Counted from the first letter of the stretch, positions 40,266 to 49,889 are shown. The stretch is 64,000 nt of DNA from Nocardia sp. NBC_00565 (GCF_036345915.1 NZ_CP107785.1:4030001-4094000); one strand, 5' to 3'. Made by a program: numbers and translations. Notes: generated from the sequence alone by a model not told the origin.

Positions 40266-43200
40266 CTAGAACGGCACGTCCGCGGACAACTGCGCCACCT
40301 CCGCAAGGTAGGGATCGAGTTCCCCGGATTCGAACCGGGACATGCCGATGACGTGCCAGAACTGTCCCGCGATATTGCCCTCGAATTTGTAGCGGCCGTC
40401 CGGGGCCAATGCCGCCCAGCCTTCGGGCAGGCCGAGCAGGATGGCGCGGATCGCGGGCGCGGCGTCGGGCGGCTCGGTCTCCGGGCGCGACCAGAGGATG
40501 ATGTTGCCGTCGTCGCCGCCGCTGGCCAGCAGGTGGCCGGAGGGATCGAAGCTCAGCGACCAGACGCGGCGCTTGTGGCCTTCCAAGGTGTGCAGATGAC
40601 GTCCGGAGGCCATATCCCACAGGCGAACCACCAGGTCGTCGCCCGCGGTCGCCAGAGTGCCGGTGTTCGGGTCGACCGCGGCGGTCCACAGTCGGCCGGT
40701 GTGCCTGGTCAGCTCGTGCAGTTCGGCCCCGGATTCGACATCCCAGATGCGGATGGTGGTGTCCCAGGAGACACTGGCCAGGCGGTCGCCATGGAAGGCG
40801 ACCGCGTACACCCGATCGCGGTGACCGCGCAGCGCACGCAGGAATCGGCCCGACTGCACATCCCACAACCGGACCACGGAGTCGTCGCAGCCGGTGGCCA
40901 TCAGCGTGCCGTCGGCATTGAAGGCGATGGACCGCACCCGGCCGCGATGTTCCGCGCAGACCGCGTGCAGCGCGCCGGTGGTGCGCACCCAGACGATGAC
41001 GGTGTCGTCGTCGTTCGCCGTAGCCACGAATGCTCCGGTGGAGTCGAAGGCGATGGCCCAGATCGGGGCGGATTCGACGTTGATATGGCGCTCGTAGCTG
41101 TTGGTATCGAGATTGAACAGGCTCAACCGCCCGTCGTTGCCGACCGCGGCGAGCTGACTCGGCCGCACCGCGCTGAACACCGCCGATTCGAAGGTGAGCA
41201 GCCGATCCTCGCTGCCGATCAGTCGGCGCGTCAGGCGTCCGGTCACCGGATCCCACAGCCGCACCACGCCGTCGTTACCGCAGCCCGCGAGCAGGGTGCC
41301 GTCCGCGTTGAAGGTCACCGTGCGGACCTGACGGCCGTGGCCGGTCAGCGTGTGTTTACACACGCCGGTGGCGGGATCCCAGAGCCGCGTGGTGAATTGG
41401 TCGTCGGTAATGGCGAGTTGGCCGCCGTCGGGCCGGAAGACGAACGGCCAGATCGAACCGGTGTGGGCCGTGAACCGGTGTCGCACTTCCCCGGACGTGC
41501 TGTCGAACAGGCAGACCAGTCCGGCGCTGTCGCCGGAGGCGAGCCGATCACCGGCGGGATCGAAGCTCAGCCAGTAGAGGGCCGCGTTGTGTTCGGTGAG
41601 TACATTGCGCACTTCGCCGGTGTCGGTATCCCAGATGCGCAGTCCACCATCGGTATCCCCGCTGGCCACAATGGGCGAATCGGGATGGAACGCGACGGTG
41701 TACACCCGGCCGGTATGACCCGACAGATCGCGGATCTTGCGGCAGCGCAACGGATCCCACAGCGACAGCGTGCCGTCGACACCGCCGACCGCGAGCAGAT
41801 CACCGGACGGGCTGAACGCGACACGGAACACCGATCCGTCCGCGCCCCTGAACTGTCCTGTCTCCCTGCCGGTTTCGGTATCCCACAACCGCACGGATCC
41901 GTCCCGATAGGATGCCGCTACCAGCGGACCGTGAACGGCCAAGCTGTAGATCAGTTCCCGGCTGCCGTCGGGCGGACGGCATTCGTGCCGCAACTCACCG
42001 CTGGGCAGGGCCCACAACCGCAATACGCCATCGGCATCGCCGGTCGCCAACACATCACCGGCTGGGCCGAGCACCACCGGCCACGGCCAGTTCTTGTGCC
42101 CCGACAGGATTCGGCGCAGCTCGCCGGTGGCCGCGTCCCAGATACCGACGGTACCGTCCCCGGATCCAGTGATCAGCACGGTCTCGGTGAAGGCCACGGC
42201 GAAGGTGCGGGCCCGGTGCGACTGCAGGGTGCGCAGCGGCCGTCCGGTCTCGGCATCGCAGATAAGCACACCGCCGTCATCGCTGCCGATGGCGAGGGTA
42301 CCGCCGTCCGGGTTGTAGGCGACGGGCTGCGGAAGACGGCCGTGCCTGGCATGGAAGCCGTGCCGAACACCTATTGCGGCGGGTGCGAATTCGGTCTGCG
42401 CCGGCGTTCCGGGGACCCAGGCCGCACCGCGCAGGTCGGTACCGGTCGGCGTGCCGGTGACATCGATCAACGCGGCGCGGGCCCAGCGGCTGCCATTGGC
42501 CCTCGCACCGGTGAGATCGGTGTGCAGTAGTCGCGCGCGGGTGAGATCGGCCTCGCTCAGGTCCGCGCCGACCAGACTGGCCTCGTCCAGACGCGCGCCG
42601 ACCAACCGTGCGCTGTGCAGGATCGCGCGATCGAGGTTGGTTCCGACCAAGCGGGCCCCGGTGAGATCCGCACCGGTGAGGTCGACATCGCGCAGATCCC
42701 GATACGACAGATCCTCACCGGCCAGCGTCGCACCACGCAGGTCCGCGGTCGGCGCGGTCCGCAGGCGCGTCGTGACCCGAATGGCGTTGGTACGCGGTAC
42801 ATCATCGACGGCCGGGTCGGCGAGCACACCCTCGGCCCAACCGCGCAGCGCCCGGTGATCGGCCAGATCGCAGAGGAAGTCGATCGACAGTTGCGACAGC
42901 GGCGCGTGCTCGAGTTGCGGCGGAGCCGTGGTGCCCGCCGCGAATTGCTCGGCAATGTGGTTGGCCACCAACCATTCCGTCACCGAGGCATGGATGAAAC
43001 CGAACAGGTTGCCCTCGGTGCGCACCAGCAAACTGCCCGAGCCGATGGCGTGTGCCGACTGCTGTACCGACATCCGATTGGATCCGGTCATCTCGACCAA
43101 ACCCTGTGCCACATCGGTCAACTCGGCCATCCGCAGATACGGCTCCCCCGTTTCCCAGATGCGCAGCGCGAATGCCGTAACCGCCAACCACAATTCGTGC

Positions 43201-46007
43201 AGCCGCAGCCCGGGCAGCGCACCCGCGCTGGCGGCGGTGCGATCCGCTTCGAAGGACAGCCAGGACTCCAGGATCTCCCGATACAGCCCCGCCGGACCGA
43301 CCGCCTGTTTGGCGCCCGCCGCGGCTCGCAGCCGCCGCTCGTCGAGGTCGGCGATGAAACCGAGCATACGCGGATTATGGGCCAGTCCGAGCAGATCCTC
43401 GATACCGGTGATCAACCGCATCCGCGCGTCGGCGCGGCGCACATCGCCGCCGTAGCGGTTGGTCAGGAAGGCGTGGATCTGCGCGGGCGCGAAGTCCTCG
43501 ATGCTCACGATGCGCCGATCCGGCAGCAGCCCAACCCGTTCGCCCAGTGCCGTCAGTACCTGGGCGCGGGATTCGAAATGCTGGGTGCGGCTGGCCACGA
43601 TGATCTTCGCCTTGCCGACGGCGGCCTGCAGCAGCGTCTCCAGATGATCGGCGGCGAAGTCGTAGCTGATGCGGGTGACGAGTTCGTCGAAGCCGTCGAA
43701 CAGCAGCACGACGCGTCCCTCGCGCAGCATGTAGCGCAACGCTTTCAGGTCGATTCGCTCCTCGCCGTGATTGGCCAGATGCGCCGCGACCAGACCGTCC
43801 ACCGAATGTGTTTTGTCCAGCGCGCGCAACTCGATGAGGATCGGGATGAGCGCGGGCATGGTTTCGGTGATGCGGCGGGCCAACTCGCGCAACGCGAAGG
43901 TCTTGCCGCGCCCGAAATCACCGAGGATCAGGATGAATCGGCCATGATCGGCGCCGACCACCCGCAGCAGCTCGCCGACGAGATCGTCACGGATCAGCTG
44001 GTCGCCGTGTTCGAGCACGCGGAAACGTTGCGGCACATACAGATCCGGCGGATAGCGGCGATCGGCGCGCAACCACGCGTCCTGCTGGGCGAGATAGTCG
44101 TCGAGGTCGAGCAGACCCTGGAACTCGGTGAAGCTGCGGACCCGCAGCCCGTGGCTGGCCGCCTCCTCACGCAGCGAACGGGCCGGTGCCGCACCGCGAT
44201 AGACGAGTTCGGAGCCGTATTCCGGGTCGTGGCCGAGGAAGTCCTCGATCACATCCCTGGTCATATCGCCGACATGCACCCCGATGCGCCACTGCGCGAT
44301 CACCTCGTCGTATTCATTGGTGATCAGCAGATGCGGTGGCTCCACCTCGACCCGGCGGATTTTCGCGCCGGGATAACGGGTTTCGCACACCTCGGCGACA
44401 CGTTCCAACAGTCGTCCGTGCGGGTCGACGATCGACGGCGTTTCGGCGGCCGGTTCGGGGATATCGGATTCGTCGGCGGCGGGAAGTTCGACCTTGGCTC
44501 CCGACGGCAACGCCGAGATCACCTTCGACCAAAGGTGTTCCAACTGTGCGAAAGGCTCGCCCGGACGCGGATCGTGGCTGGTGTAGCGGGACAGTCCCGC
44601 CGCGGTGAGGTGGATGATCTCGTTCTGCCCCGGCCCGGCGGCCGGTAGCACGGGCAGCGTGCCGCCCAGCCGATCCAGATGCAGCCCACCGGGGCCTGGG
44701 CCGTGTACCAGCAGATTCAGTCGGCTGCCGAGCAGCCGCGACAGCGTATCGGCATCGCGCAGCAGGGCCGGATCATTCGGCGCGCCACCGGGCCCCGGGA
44801 GCGGGTCGTGCCGGAGCACGCCGATGCGCAGCCACCCGTTCTCCTCGAAGGGCCGCAGCCGCTCGGCGAACCAGGCGGCCTGCGGTTCGCCGATGCGGCC
44901 GTAGTCGTCCTCGGGCAGGTGGGTCGCGGCCATGGTCGAGTTCAATCCGGCCACCACGACCCGTAATTCGGGGATCGGGAACAATGTCCACGGCTGGCCG
45001 ACGTCGAAGACGAGATGGTCCAGGCCCTGATACAGCTCGCTGAACATGCGCGCGTACTGCTCGAGCTTGGGAAAGTACGGCGGCTGAGGTTTGCGGTCGC
45101 GCGCCTCGCAGCCGAGGAAGTACGCGTGGCAGGCCACCTTCGAGACATCATGATTGCCCGGCACCACGATCAGCCGATGCGGCTCCAAACCGAGCAGCAC
45201 CCGCAGTCCGGCCAGGAACGACAGCGCCTCGTCGACCTCGCGCGGGCGGCCGGATTCGGTCATATCACCGGAGACCACGATCAGATCCGGCTTCGGCACC
45301 CCCTGACCGACGAGCTGGGTGACATCGGCGTAGATCCGGGCCTGCAGTTCGCGCGCGGTGCTCGGCTCGTCCTGGCCCAGCAGACCGCGGCCGAAACGCG
45401 GTCCGGCCACATGCAATACGGAGACTCCGGTGCGATGCTCATCCTGCTGTGTGCTGCCGGGAAAGGCCGGAGCGGAAACCGGAGTTCGCCGACTCAGCGC
45501 GGATTCGACAGCGCCGGAGGGGGTTTCGTCGACATACCGGTCCGGCTGCGCACCAGCGCCGTCGTGCGGGAAACCCGGCTCGGCGCGGGGTTTCGCCCGT
45601 CCGACGAGTAAGTGCCCCACCCGTTCCAGCAGCACACGGCGCGCTTGCTCCGCCGTCGGCACGTTGACCAAATCCAGGTAGGTGATGGTGGCGAGTAGAC
45701 CCTCCAGCGCACATTCCGCGATCCGGACCGGCAGCAGCTTGCCCGGATCGGTGCGAAATGCCGCCTGCCACTCCATGGTCCCGTAGTACGAGCCGAGGTA
45801 GTTCTCCGAGAGCACGACCAGCACCACCGCCGACTCACGCACACCGCGATCCATGAAGTCGATGAAATTGGTGCCGGGTACGAAATCCCAGGCTTGGATC
45901 AGGGTCCGGTAACCCGCCGTTTCCAACTGCCAGGCCAGCCAGGTGGCCCATCGCTCGTCAGCCGGGGAGTAACTGATGAAAAAGTCTCGTCGCCCGCCCT
46001 GAGTCAC
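40266..46007 (-). CDS. TIR - degenerate phosphoesterase - NACHT - pentapeptide - WD40 protein, candidate defence NTPase
   Basis: A 1913-residue multidomain protein. Order: TIR domain, ~5-140 (FFISYSPADERWATWLAWQL; SYYGTMEWQAAF with the likely NADase Glu); calcineurin-like phosphoesterase fold, ~190-470, with VVSGDMTESG and VPGNHDVS intact but motif I changed (LHVAGPRFG for a D-x-H) and the GHxH motif read as HGPGPG; a linker with RVRSFTEFQGLLDLDDYL; NACHT NTPase, ~690-860 (Walker A GDFGRGKT, Walker B LLFDGFDEL); a helical STAND arm; pentapeptide repeats, ~1088-1176; and about 15 WD40 repeats, ~1215-1850. This is the architecture of bacterial NLR-like immune proteins: sensor (WD40), NTPase switch, effector (TIR). 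GTG 46007 is preceded by CATACT 6 nt away and GGGGGC. Divergent from the transporter at 46108. Confidence 0.9.
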   Translation of the reverse strand: MTQGGRRDFFISYSPADERWATWLAWQLETAGYRTLIQAWDFVPGTNFIDFMDRGVRESAVVLVVLSENYLGSYYGTMEWQAAFRTDPGKLLPVRIAECALEGLLATITYLDLVNVPTAEQARRVLLERVGHLLVGRAKPRAEPGFPHDGAGAQPDRYVDETPSGAVESALSRRTPVSAPAFPGSTQQDEHRTGVSVLHVAGPRFGRGLLGQDEPSTARELQARIYADVTQLVGQGVPKPDLIVVSGDMTESGRPREVDEALSFLAGLRVLLGLEPHRLIVVPGNHDVSKVACHAYFLGCEARDRKPQPPYFPKLEQYARMFSELYQGLDHLVFDVGQPWTLFPIPELRVVVAGLNSTMAATHLPEDDYGRIGEPQAAWFAERLRPFEENGWLRIGVLRHDPLPGPGGAPNDPALLRDADTLSRLLGSRLNLLVHGPGPGGLHLDRLGGTLPVLPAAGPGQNEIIHLTAAGLSRYTSHDPRPGEPFAQLEHLWSKVISALPSGAKVELPAADESDIPEPAAETPSIVDPHGRLLERVAEVCETRYPGAKIRRVEVEPPHLLITNEYDEVIAQWRIGVHVGDMTRDVIEDFLGHDPEYGSELVYRGAAPARSLREEAASHGLRVRSFTEFQGLLDLDDYLAQQDAWLRADRRYPPDLYVPQRFRVLEHGDQLIRDDLVGELLRVVGADHGRFILILGDFGRGKTFALRELARRITETMPALIPILIELRALDKTHSVDGLVAAHLANHGEERIDLKALRYMLREGRVVLLFDGFDELVTRISYDFAADHLETLLQAAVGKAKIIVASRTQHFESRAQVLTALGERVGLLPDRRIVSIEDFAPAQIHAFLTNRYGGDVRRADARMRLITGIEDLLGLAHNPRMLGFIADLDERRLRAAAGAKQAVGPAGLYREILESWLSFEADRTAASAGALPGLRLHELWLAVTAFALRIWETGEPYLRMAELTDVAQGLVEMTGSNRMSVQQSAHAIGSGSLLVRTEGNLFGFIHASVTEWLVANHIAEQFAAGTTAPPQLEHAPLSQLSIDFLCDLADHRALRGWAEGVLADPAVDDVPRTNAIRVTTRLRTAPTADLRGATLAGEDLSYRDLRDVDLTGADLTGARLVGTNLDRAILHSARLVGARLDEASLVGADLSEADLTRARLLHTDLTGARANGSRWARAALIDVTGTPTGTDLRGAAWVPGTPAQTEFAPAAIGVRHGFHARHGRLPQPVAYNPDGGTLAIGSDDGGVLICDAETGRPLRTLQSHRARTFAVAFTETVLITGSGDGTVGIWDAATGELRRILSGHKNWPWPVVLGPAGDVLATGDADGVLRLWALPSGELRHECRPPDGSRELIYSLAVHGPLVAASYRDGSVRLWDTETGRETGQFRGADGSVFRVAFSPSGDLLAVGGVDGTLSLWDPLRCRKIRDLSGHTGRVYTVAFHPDSPIVASGDTDGGLRIWDTDTGEVRNVLTEHNAALYWLSFDPAGDRLASGDSAGLVCLFDSTSGEVRHRFTAHTGSIWPFVFRPDGGQLAITDDQFTTRLWDPATGVCKHTLTGHGRQVRTVTFNADGTLLAGCGNDGVVRLWDPVTGRLTRRLIGSEDRLLTFESAVFSAVRPSQLAAVGNDGRLSLFNLDTNSYERHINVESAPIWAIAFDSTGAFVATANDDDTVIVWVRTTGALHAVCAEHRGRVRSIAFNADGTLMATGCDDSVVRLWDVQSGRFLRALRGHRDRVYAVAFHGDRLASVSWDTTIRIWDVESGAELHELTRHTGRLWTAAVDPNTGTLATAGDDLVVRLWDMASGRHLHTLEGHKRRVWSLSFDPSGHLLASGGDDGNIILWSRPETEPPDAAPAIRAILLGLPEGWAALAPDGRYKFEGNIAGQFWHVIGMSRFESGELDPYLAEVAQLSADVPF

Positions 46008-46107
46008 GCCCCCAGTATGGCCTATCCGAATAGACAAGGGAGCGAGACGAATTCCGGCCGCACGATGCGGGCGGGTGAACCGGTCCTGGCGCGCGTGCCG
46101 TGTCATG

Positions 46108-47376
46108 ATGGCTGGTGTGCCCGGACCGGTCGATTCCTCCGCGCGGAACCCGCCGTCGAACGCCATGACGCCGACACCACCGCCCAGATGGGGGCTGAGC
46201 ACGCTCGACTGGGTCCGGATCGGGCTCTTGGTGGCCGGACTGCTGTGTGTGGCGACCGGGCTGCTGCCCCGCGACGAGGCCGCCGACAATATGCGGCGCA
46301 TCGGACCGCTGCTGCTGTTTCTCGGCAGCGTGATCGTATTGGCGGAACTCACCCGTCAGGCCAAAGTCTTCGACGTCATCGCGCATCGACTGGCCATTCT
46401 GGGCCGTGGCTACTATCCGGCATTGTTCCTACTGTGCGTGGCATTCGCGTCCGCGACCACGATCCTGCTCAACCTGGACACCACCGCGGTCCTGCTCACT
46501 CCGGTGATGCTGGCATTGGCGGTACCGGCGCGAATCCCGCCGCTGCCCCTGGCCATGACCACGCTGTGGCTGGCGAATACCGCGAGCCTGCTGCTGCCGG
46601 TCTCGAATCTCACCAACCTGCTCGCCGCGGACCGGGTCGCATTGCATGCCACCGAATTCGCGGCGCGCATGTGGGCGCCACAGTTGGTCTCGATCGCGGC
46701 GACCATGGTGTGCCTGTGGATCTGGTATTGGCGGCGCGGCCGACGAGAAACCGATCGGTACGTACCACCGGAGCCGATTCGGCCGGAAAACGCGAAGGAA
46801 CGCACCCTGCTGTACACGACGGCGGGCGCGTGTCTGCTGTTCATCCTGGCGATCCCGGTCGTCGGCGACCGCATCGGCATCGCCGCGACCATCGCCGCCG
46901 CCATCGCGGTGCTCGCCTTCGCGATCTTCGACCGTTCCTCGCTGCGACCATCGCTGATCCCGTGGCAGCTGCTGGTTTTCGTGGTGGGGTTGTTCCTGGT
47001 GGTGCCGACCCTGAGCAGGTTCGGGCTCGCCGATCTGATGCATGCGCTGATCGGGAACGATTCCGGAGCGGTCGGGGCCTATCGCGCGGCAGGTGCGGGT
47101 GCCGGATTATCGAATGTGGCCAATAACCTTCCGGCGTACACCGCGGGCGAGGCGGTGGTGCCCGAGGAGAATCGAAACCAATTGCTGGCCTTGCTGATCG
47201 GCACCAATGTGGGGCCGATCGTGACGCCGTGGGCGTCGCTGGCCACCTTGCTGTGCCTGGAGTTCTGCCGCACCCATGGCGTACGGGTGCCGATGCTGCG
47301 GTTCGTGCTGACCGGACTCGGACTCGCGCTCGTCGCTACGACCGGTGCGGTCGCGGCGCTCTTGGCCACGGGATAG
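46108..47376 (+). CDS. ArsB/SLC13-type ion transporter
   Basis: 422 residues with about eleven membrane segments. The hallmarks of the ArsB/NhaD/SLC13 superfamily are LLNLDTTAVLLTPVMLALA, NTASLLLPVSNLTNLLAADR and, in the second half, GLSNVANNLPAYTAGEAVV and GTNVGPIVTPWASLATLL. Such proteins export arsenite or exchange anions or sodium; no ars regulator or reductase is near, so the substrate is open. Start could be ATG 46108 or GTG 46117; a CATGAT box 7 nt before the GTG would make that one leaderless. Divergent from the NACHT gene, with about 100 bp between. Confidence 0.85.
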   Translation: MAGVPGPVDSSARNPPSNAMTPTPPPRWGLSTLDWVRIGLLVAGLLCVATGLLPRDEAADNMRRIGPLLLFLGSVIVLAELTRQAKVFDVIAHRLAILGRGYYPALFLLCVAFASATTILLNLDTTAVLLTPVMLALAVPARIPPLPLAMTTLWLANTASLLLPVSNLTNLLAADRVALHATEFAARMWAPQLVSIAATMVCLWIWYWRRGRRETDRYVPPEPIRPENAKERTLLYTTAGACLLFILAIPVVGDRIGIAATIAAAIAVLAFAIFDRSSLRPSLIPWQLLVFVVGLFLVVPTLSRFGLADLMHALIGNDSGAVGAYRAAGAGAGLSNVANNLPAYTAGEAVVPEENRNQLLALLIGTNVGPIVTPWASLATLLCLEFCRTHGVRVPMLRFVLTGLGLALVATTGAVAALLATG

Positions 47377-47385
47377 CCGACCGCC

Positions 47386-48324
47386 TCAGTGCTGAGGTCC
47401 GGGCAGGCCCGTGACGGTCACCTCGGCGGCGGCCTTGACCAGCACGGCGAGATCGGGCAGCATTTCGGGACTCGCGGCGATGAAATCGACCTCACCGCCG
47501 GGCAGGTCGAGGTGATCGTCGAGCGGTGCGCCGTCGAAATCGGTGATGTGGATACCGGATCCGCGAGCGAGCAGGGTTCCGGCGGGCAGGTCGACCAGGC
47601 CCGCGCGGTAACCGACGAAACCGTCGATATCGCCGCGGCTCAGCATGACCCAGCACAGCAGGGGCGACCACAGTTGGATCAGGCGGCGCGAGCCGGATTC
47701 CAGCGCGAGGCGCAGGGCGCGGGCGGTGGCGTCGGTGCGGGTGACCGGGTAGCCCTGGAGCCAGGCCAGTGTCGGGGCGGATTCGGTGGGACGGTGTGGC
47801 GGCCGCCAGAGCGGGCCGTCGGGGCCGGTGGCGCCCGCGCCGCGGATGGCGGACCAGGTCCGGTCGGCGAGTGGTTCATGGATTACGCCGAGCATCGGGA
47901 TTCCGTTGTGGCACAGGGCGATACCGATGGTGCACACGGGCAGGCCGATGGCGATGTTGTTGGTGCCGTCCAAGGGGTCGACGACCCAGCACCAGGAGTC
48001 GTCGACGCCGTGCAGTCCGGATTCCTCGGCCAGGATGCGGTGGTGTGGGAAAGCGCGACGGATGTGGGTGACGATGATGTGCTCGGCGCGCAGATCCAGG
48101 TCGGTGACCAGATCGCCGCTGGCGTCCTTGGTTCGGACGGTCAGCGATCCGGCCAGCCCCGCGCGGATGGCCTGCCCCGCCTCGGTCGCCGCCGCGGTCG
48201 CGACGTCCGCCGCGGCCGTCAAGACAGTCTCGAATCGGTCGAATGGGCTCGGGATCGGGCCGGGATCGTCCGGCGGCCGAACATCCAGTGGGAGCGCCAG
48301 GTTCACTACGTCGCCTGTTCGCAT
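47386..48324 (-). CDS. Inositol monophosphatase family phosphatase
   Basis: 312 residues of the lithium-sensitive phosphatase family (inositol monophosphatase, CysQ, FBPase-like). Metal motifs: ILAEESG (near residue 95) and WVVDPLDGTNNIA (near residue 115). The third motif is weaker, LVDLPAGTLLARGSG in place of WDxAAG. The ATG has a GGAGG, and the gene start overlaps the end of the cupin gene by 19 nt, so it is the third gene of a tight operon. Substrate could be an inositol phosphate, a nucleotide bisphosphate or a specialised metabolite. Confidence 0.85.
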   Translation of the reverse strand: MRTGDVVNLALPLDVRPPDDPGPIPSPFDRFETVLTAAADVATAAATEAGQAIRAGLAGSLTVRTKDASGDLVTDLDLRAEHIIVTHIRRAFPHHRILAEESGLHGVDDSWCWVVDPLDGTNNIAIGLPVCTIGIALCHNGIPMLGVIHEPLADRTWSAIRGAGATGPDGPLWRPPHRPTESAPTLAWLQGYPVTRTDATARALRLALESGSRRLIQLWSPLLCWVMLSRGDIDGFVGYRAGLVDLPAGTLLARGSGIHITDFDGAPLDDHLDLPGGEVDFIAASPEMLPDLAVLVKAAAEVTVTGLPGPQH

Positions 48325-48992
48325 CGGTCCTCCAGTTGTTCGGGCAGGGTGTGTTCCCGCAGGCGCGCCAGCACGGTCTGCGCGACGCGCCGAGTTTCGG
48401 CGGGGGTGCAACCAGTTCGGTGCACCCGATGGTCGGTGGTGGCGAGGGTGCCGAGGGAACGGTCCGGTCGGCCGTGCCGAACTTCGCCGAGCGCGACGGT
48501 CGCCGCCTCTCCTTGGACATCGGAAACATGAAAGGCGCCGTGCGGCAGGGTGTATACCTCGCCCGCGCGGAAGTGTTCGCTGGATCGAACGCGGTAGGCG
48601 ACCAGTTGCGCGGTCGCGCGCACCACGTCACCGTCCGCGGCACTGTGGATTTCGAATACGCGATGGGTCGGGCGCTCCGGCGTGCTGTCCACCTCGAGGA
48701 TCTTGTTGCCCACCTTCCCGTACAGCACCACGCTGAGCAGATCCCAGCTGTGCGCGTGCATGGGCGAGGTGGTCGGGTAGGCCCGCAGCCCCTCGGTCCA
48801 GACGTGCACGCAGACGCCGAATCCGTCGCCGCGCCACGCGGGAAAACACAAGAATCCCAATGGATGTCGCACCGCGATGACCTCGGCGCTGCCGTCGAGC
48901 ACAGCGGTCATGAAGTCACGAGTCCAGCGACGCACCGCGGGGCCCGCCGCATCGGAGCCGATCAGCGTTCGTAGGCGGGCGTAGTCGTTCAT
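48306..48992 (-). CDS. Cupin-fold protein
   Basis: 228 residues. The pattern MHAHSWDLLSVVLYGKVGN and LPHGAFHVSDVQGEAATVALGE is that of a metal-binding cupin, faintly like cysteine dioxygenases. The ATG follows the stop of the preceding membrane protein gene directly (TGAATG). No signal peptide. Its role is unknown; it lies between a two-span membrane protein and a phosphatase, which suggests one pathway or complex. Confidence 0.75.
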   Translation of the reverse strand: MNDYARLRTLIGSDAAGPAVRRWTRDFMTAVLDGSAEVIAVRHPLGFLCFPAWRGDGFGVCVHVWTEGLRAYPTTSPMHAHSWDLLSVVLYGKVGNKILEVDSTPERPTHRVFEIHSAADGDVVRATAQLVAYRVRSSEHFRAGEVYTLPHGAFHVSDVQGEAATVALGEVRHGRPDRSLGTLATTDHRVHRTGCTPAETRRVAQTVLARLREHTLPEQLEDRCEQAT

Positions 48993-49889
48993 TCAGTACG
49001 GATTCCTCGGCTGCAGTGCGCGCCGCACGACATCGGCGACGTCACGATCGGTATAGGAGGCCGGTAACGCCAGACCGAGCAGATCGAACAGCGCGCGGGC
49101 CTGGTCGACCGACGGCTCGTCGGCGAGTGCGAGCTCCTCGCTTCGGCTCAGCGGCACCTGCCTGGCCTGCTTGAAACTGGCCACCAGTTCGCGGTTGAAG
49201 TCCCGGTAATAGGGCTTGTCGCGCTCGAACATCAGCGCCGGGGTATTCGGATTGTCCTGGGTGACAATGACGCAACTCGACGAGAGGTCCCAGCGGAAGG
49301 TCGTCATCACCGCCGAGAGCCCCACATCGATGGTCAGGAAGGTGAACCGCTGCCGGTACCAGCAGGCCGCGAGCACCGTCGCGAAGGCCTCCTTGCGGGT
49401 CCGCTCGGTGGTCCACAACTCCCCGGTGCGGTCGGCCTCGGGCACCAGCGACGAGCGGAACTGCGCGTAGGTCTTGCACACCAGTTCATTGGTCGGATCC
49501 AGCACCTCCACCTGAATCCGCAGCGGGCGCTGTTCGCGGCGCGCGTTCTCCACGCATTCCCGCAGCGTGACCGCCCGCAGATAGGTTCCGGTGCCACCCT
49601 TGAAAAGCCACTGTTCGGTACCGCGACGGGCCAGCGTATGCGCGTGCCCGATCTCGGGACCGTAGAGCAGGTGCACGAAGTTCGAGTCGCGAATGGCCTT
49701 GGCCGACAAGTGCCGATCGCGCAGCAAGGTGGTCGCGAGCAGGCCGAGCACCAGCAGAATGACCGCGTTGATCAAGTCTGAATCGAATAACCCGATGTCG
49801 ATCAGCGAGATCACACCGAAAATGACCGCGAGCACCAACGCGACGAGACCGTCGATGTTGTTGCGCAGCCAGATCAGTACCCGTCCCAT
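48993..49889 (-). CDS. Two-span membrane protein with cytoplasmic domain
   Basis: 298 residues. Two hydrophobic segments near the N-terminus (LVALVLAVIFGVISLIDIGL and AVILLVLGLLATTLL) make a short hairpin, followed by about 230 soluble residues. The pattern GGTGTYLRAVTLRECVENAR, PLRIQVEVLDPTNELV and SSCVIVTQDNPNTPALMFER suggests a PLD-like or nucleotide-binding alpha/beta fold, but no catalytic HKD motif is present. ATG 49889 has GGGGAGG. First gene of the operon with the cupin and the phosphatase. Two-TM proteins of this size often act as effectors or sensors; this is inference. Confidence 0.7.
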   Translation of the reverse strand: MGRVLIWLRNNIDGLVALVLAVIFGVISLIDIGLFDSDLINAVILLVLGLLATTLLRDRHLSAKAIRDSNFVHLLYGPEIGHAHTLARRGTEQWLFKGGTGTYLRAVTLRECVENARREQRPLRIQVEVLDPTNELVCKTYAQFRSSLVPEADRTGELWTTERTRKEAFATVLAACWYRQRFTFLTIDVGLSAVMTTFRWDLSSSCVIVTQDNPNTPALMFERDKPYYRDFNRELVASFKQARQVPLSRSEELALADEPSVDQARALFDLLGLALPASYTDRDVADVVRRALQPRNPY

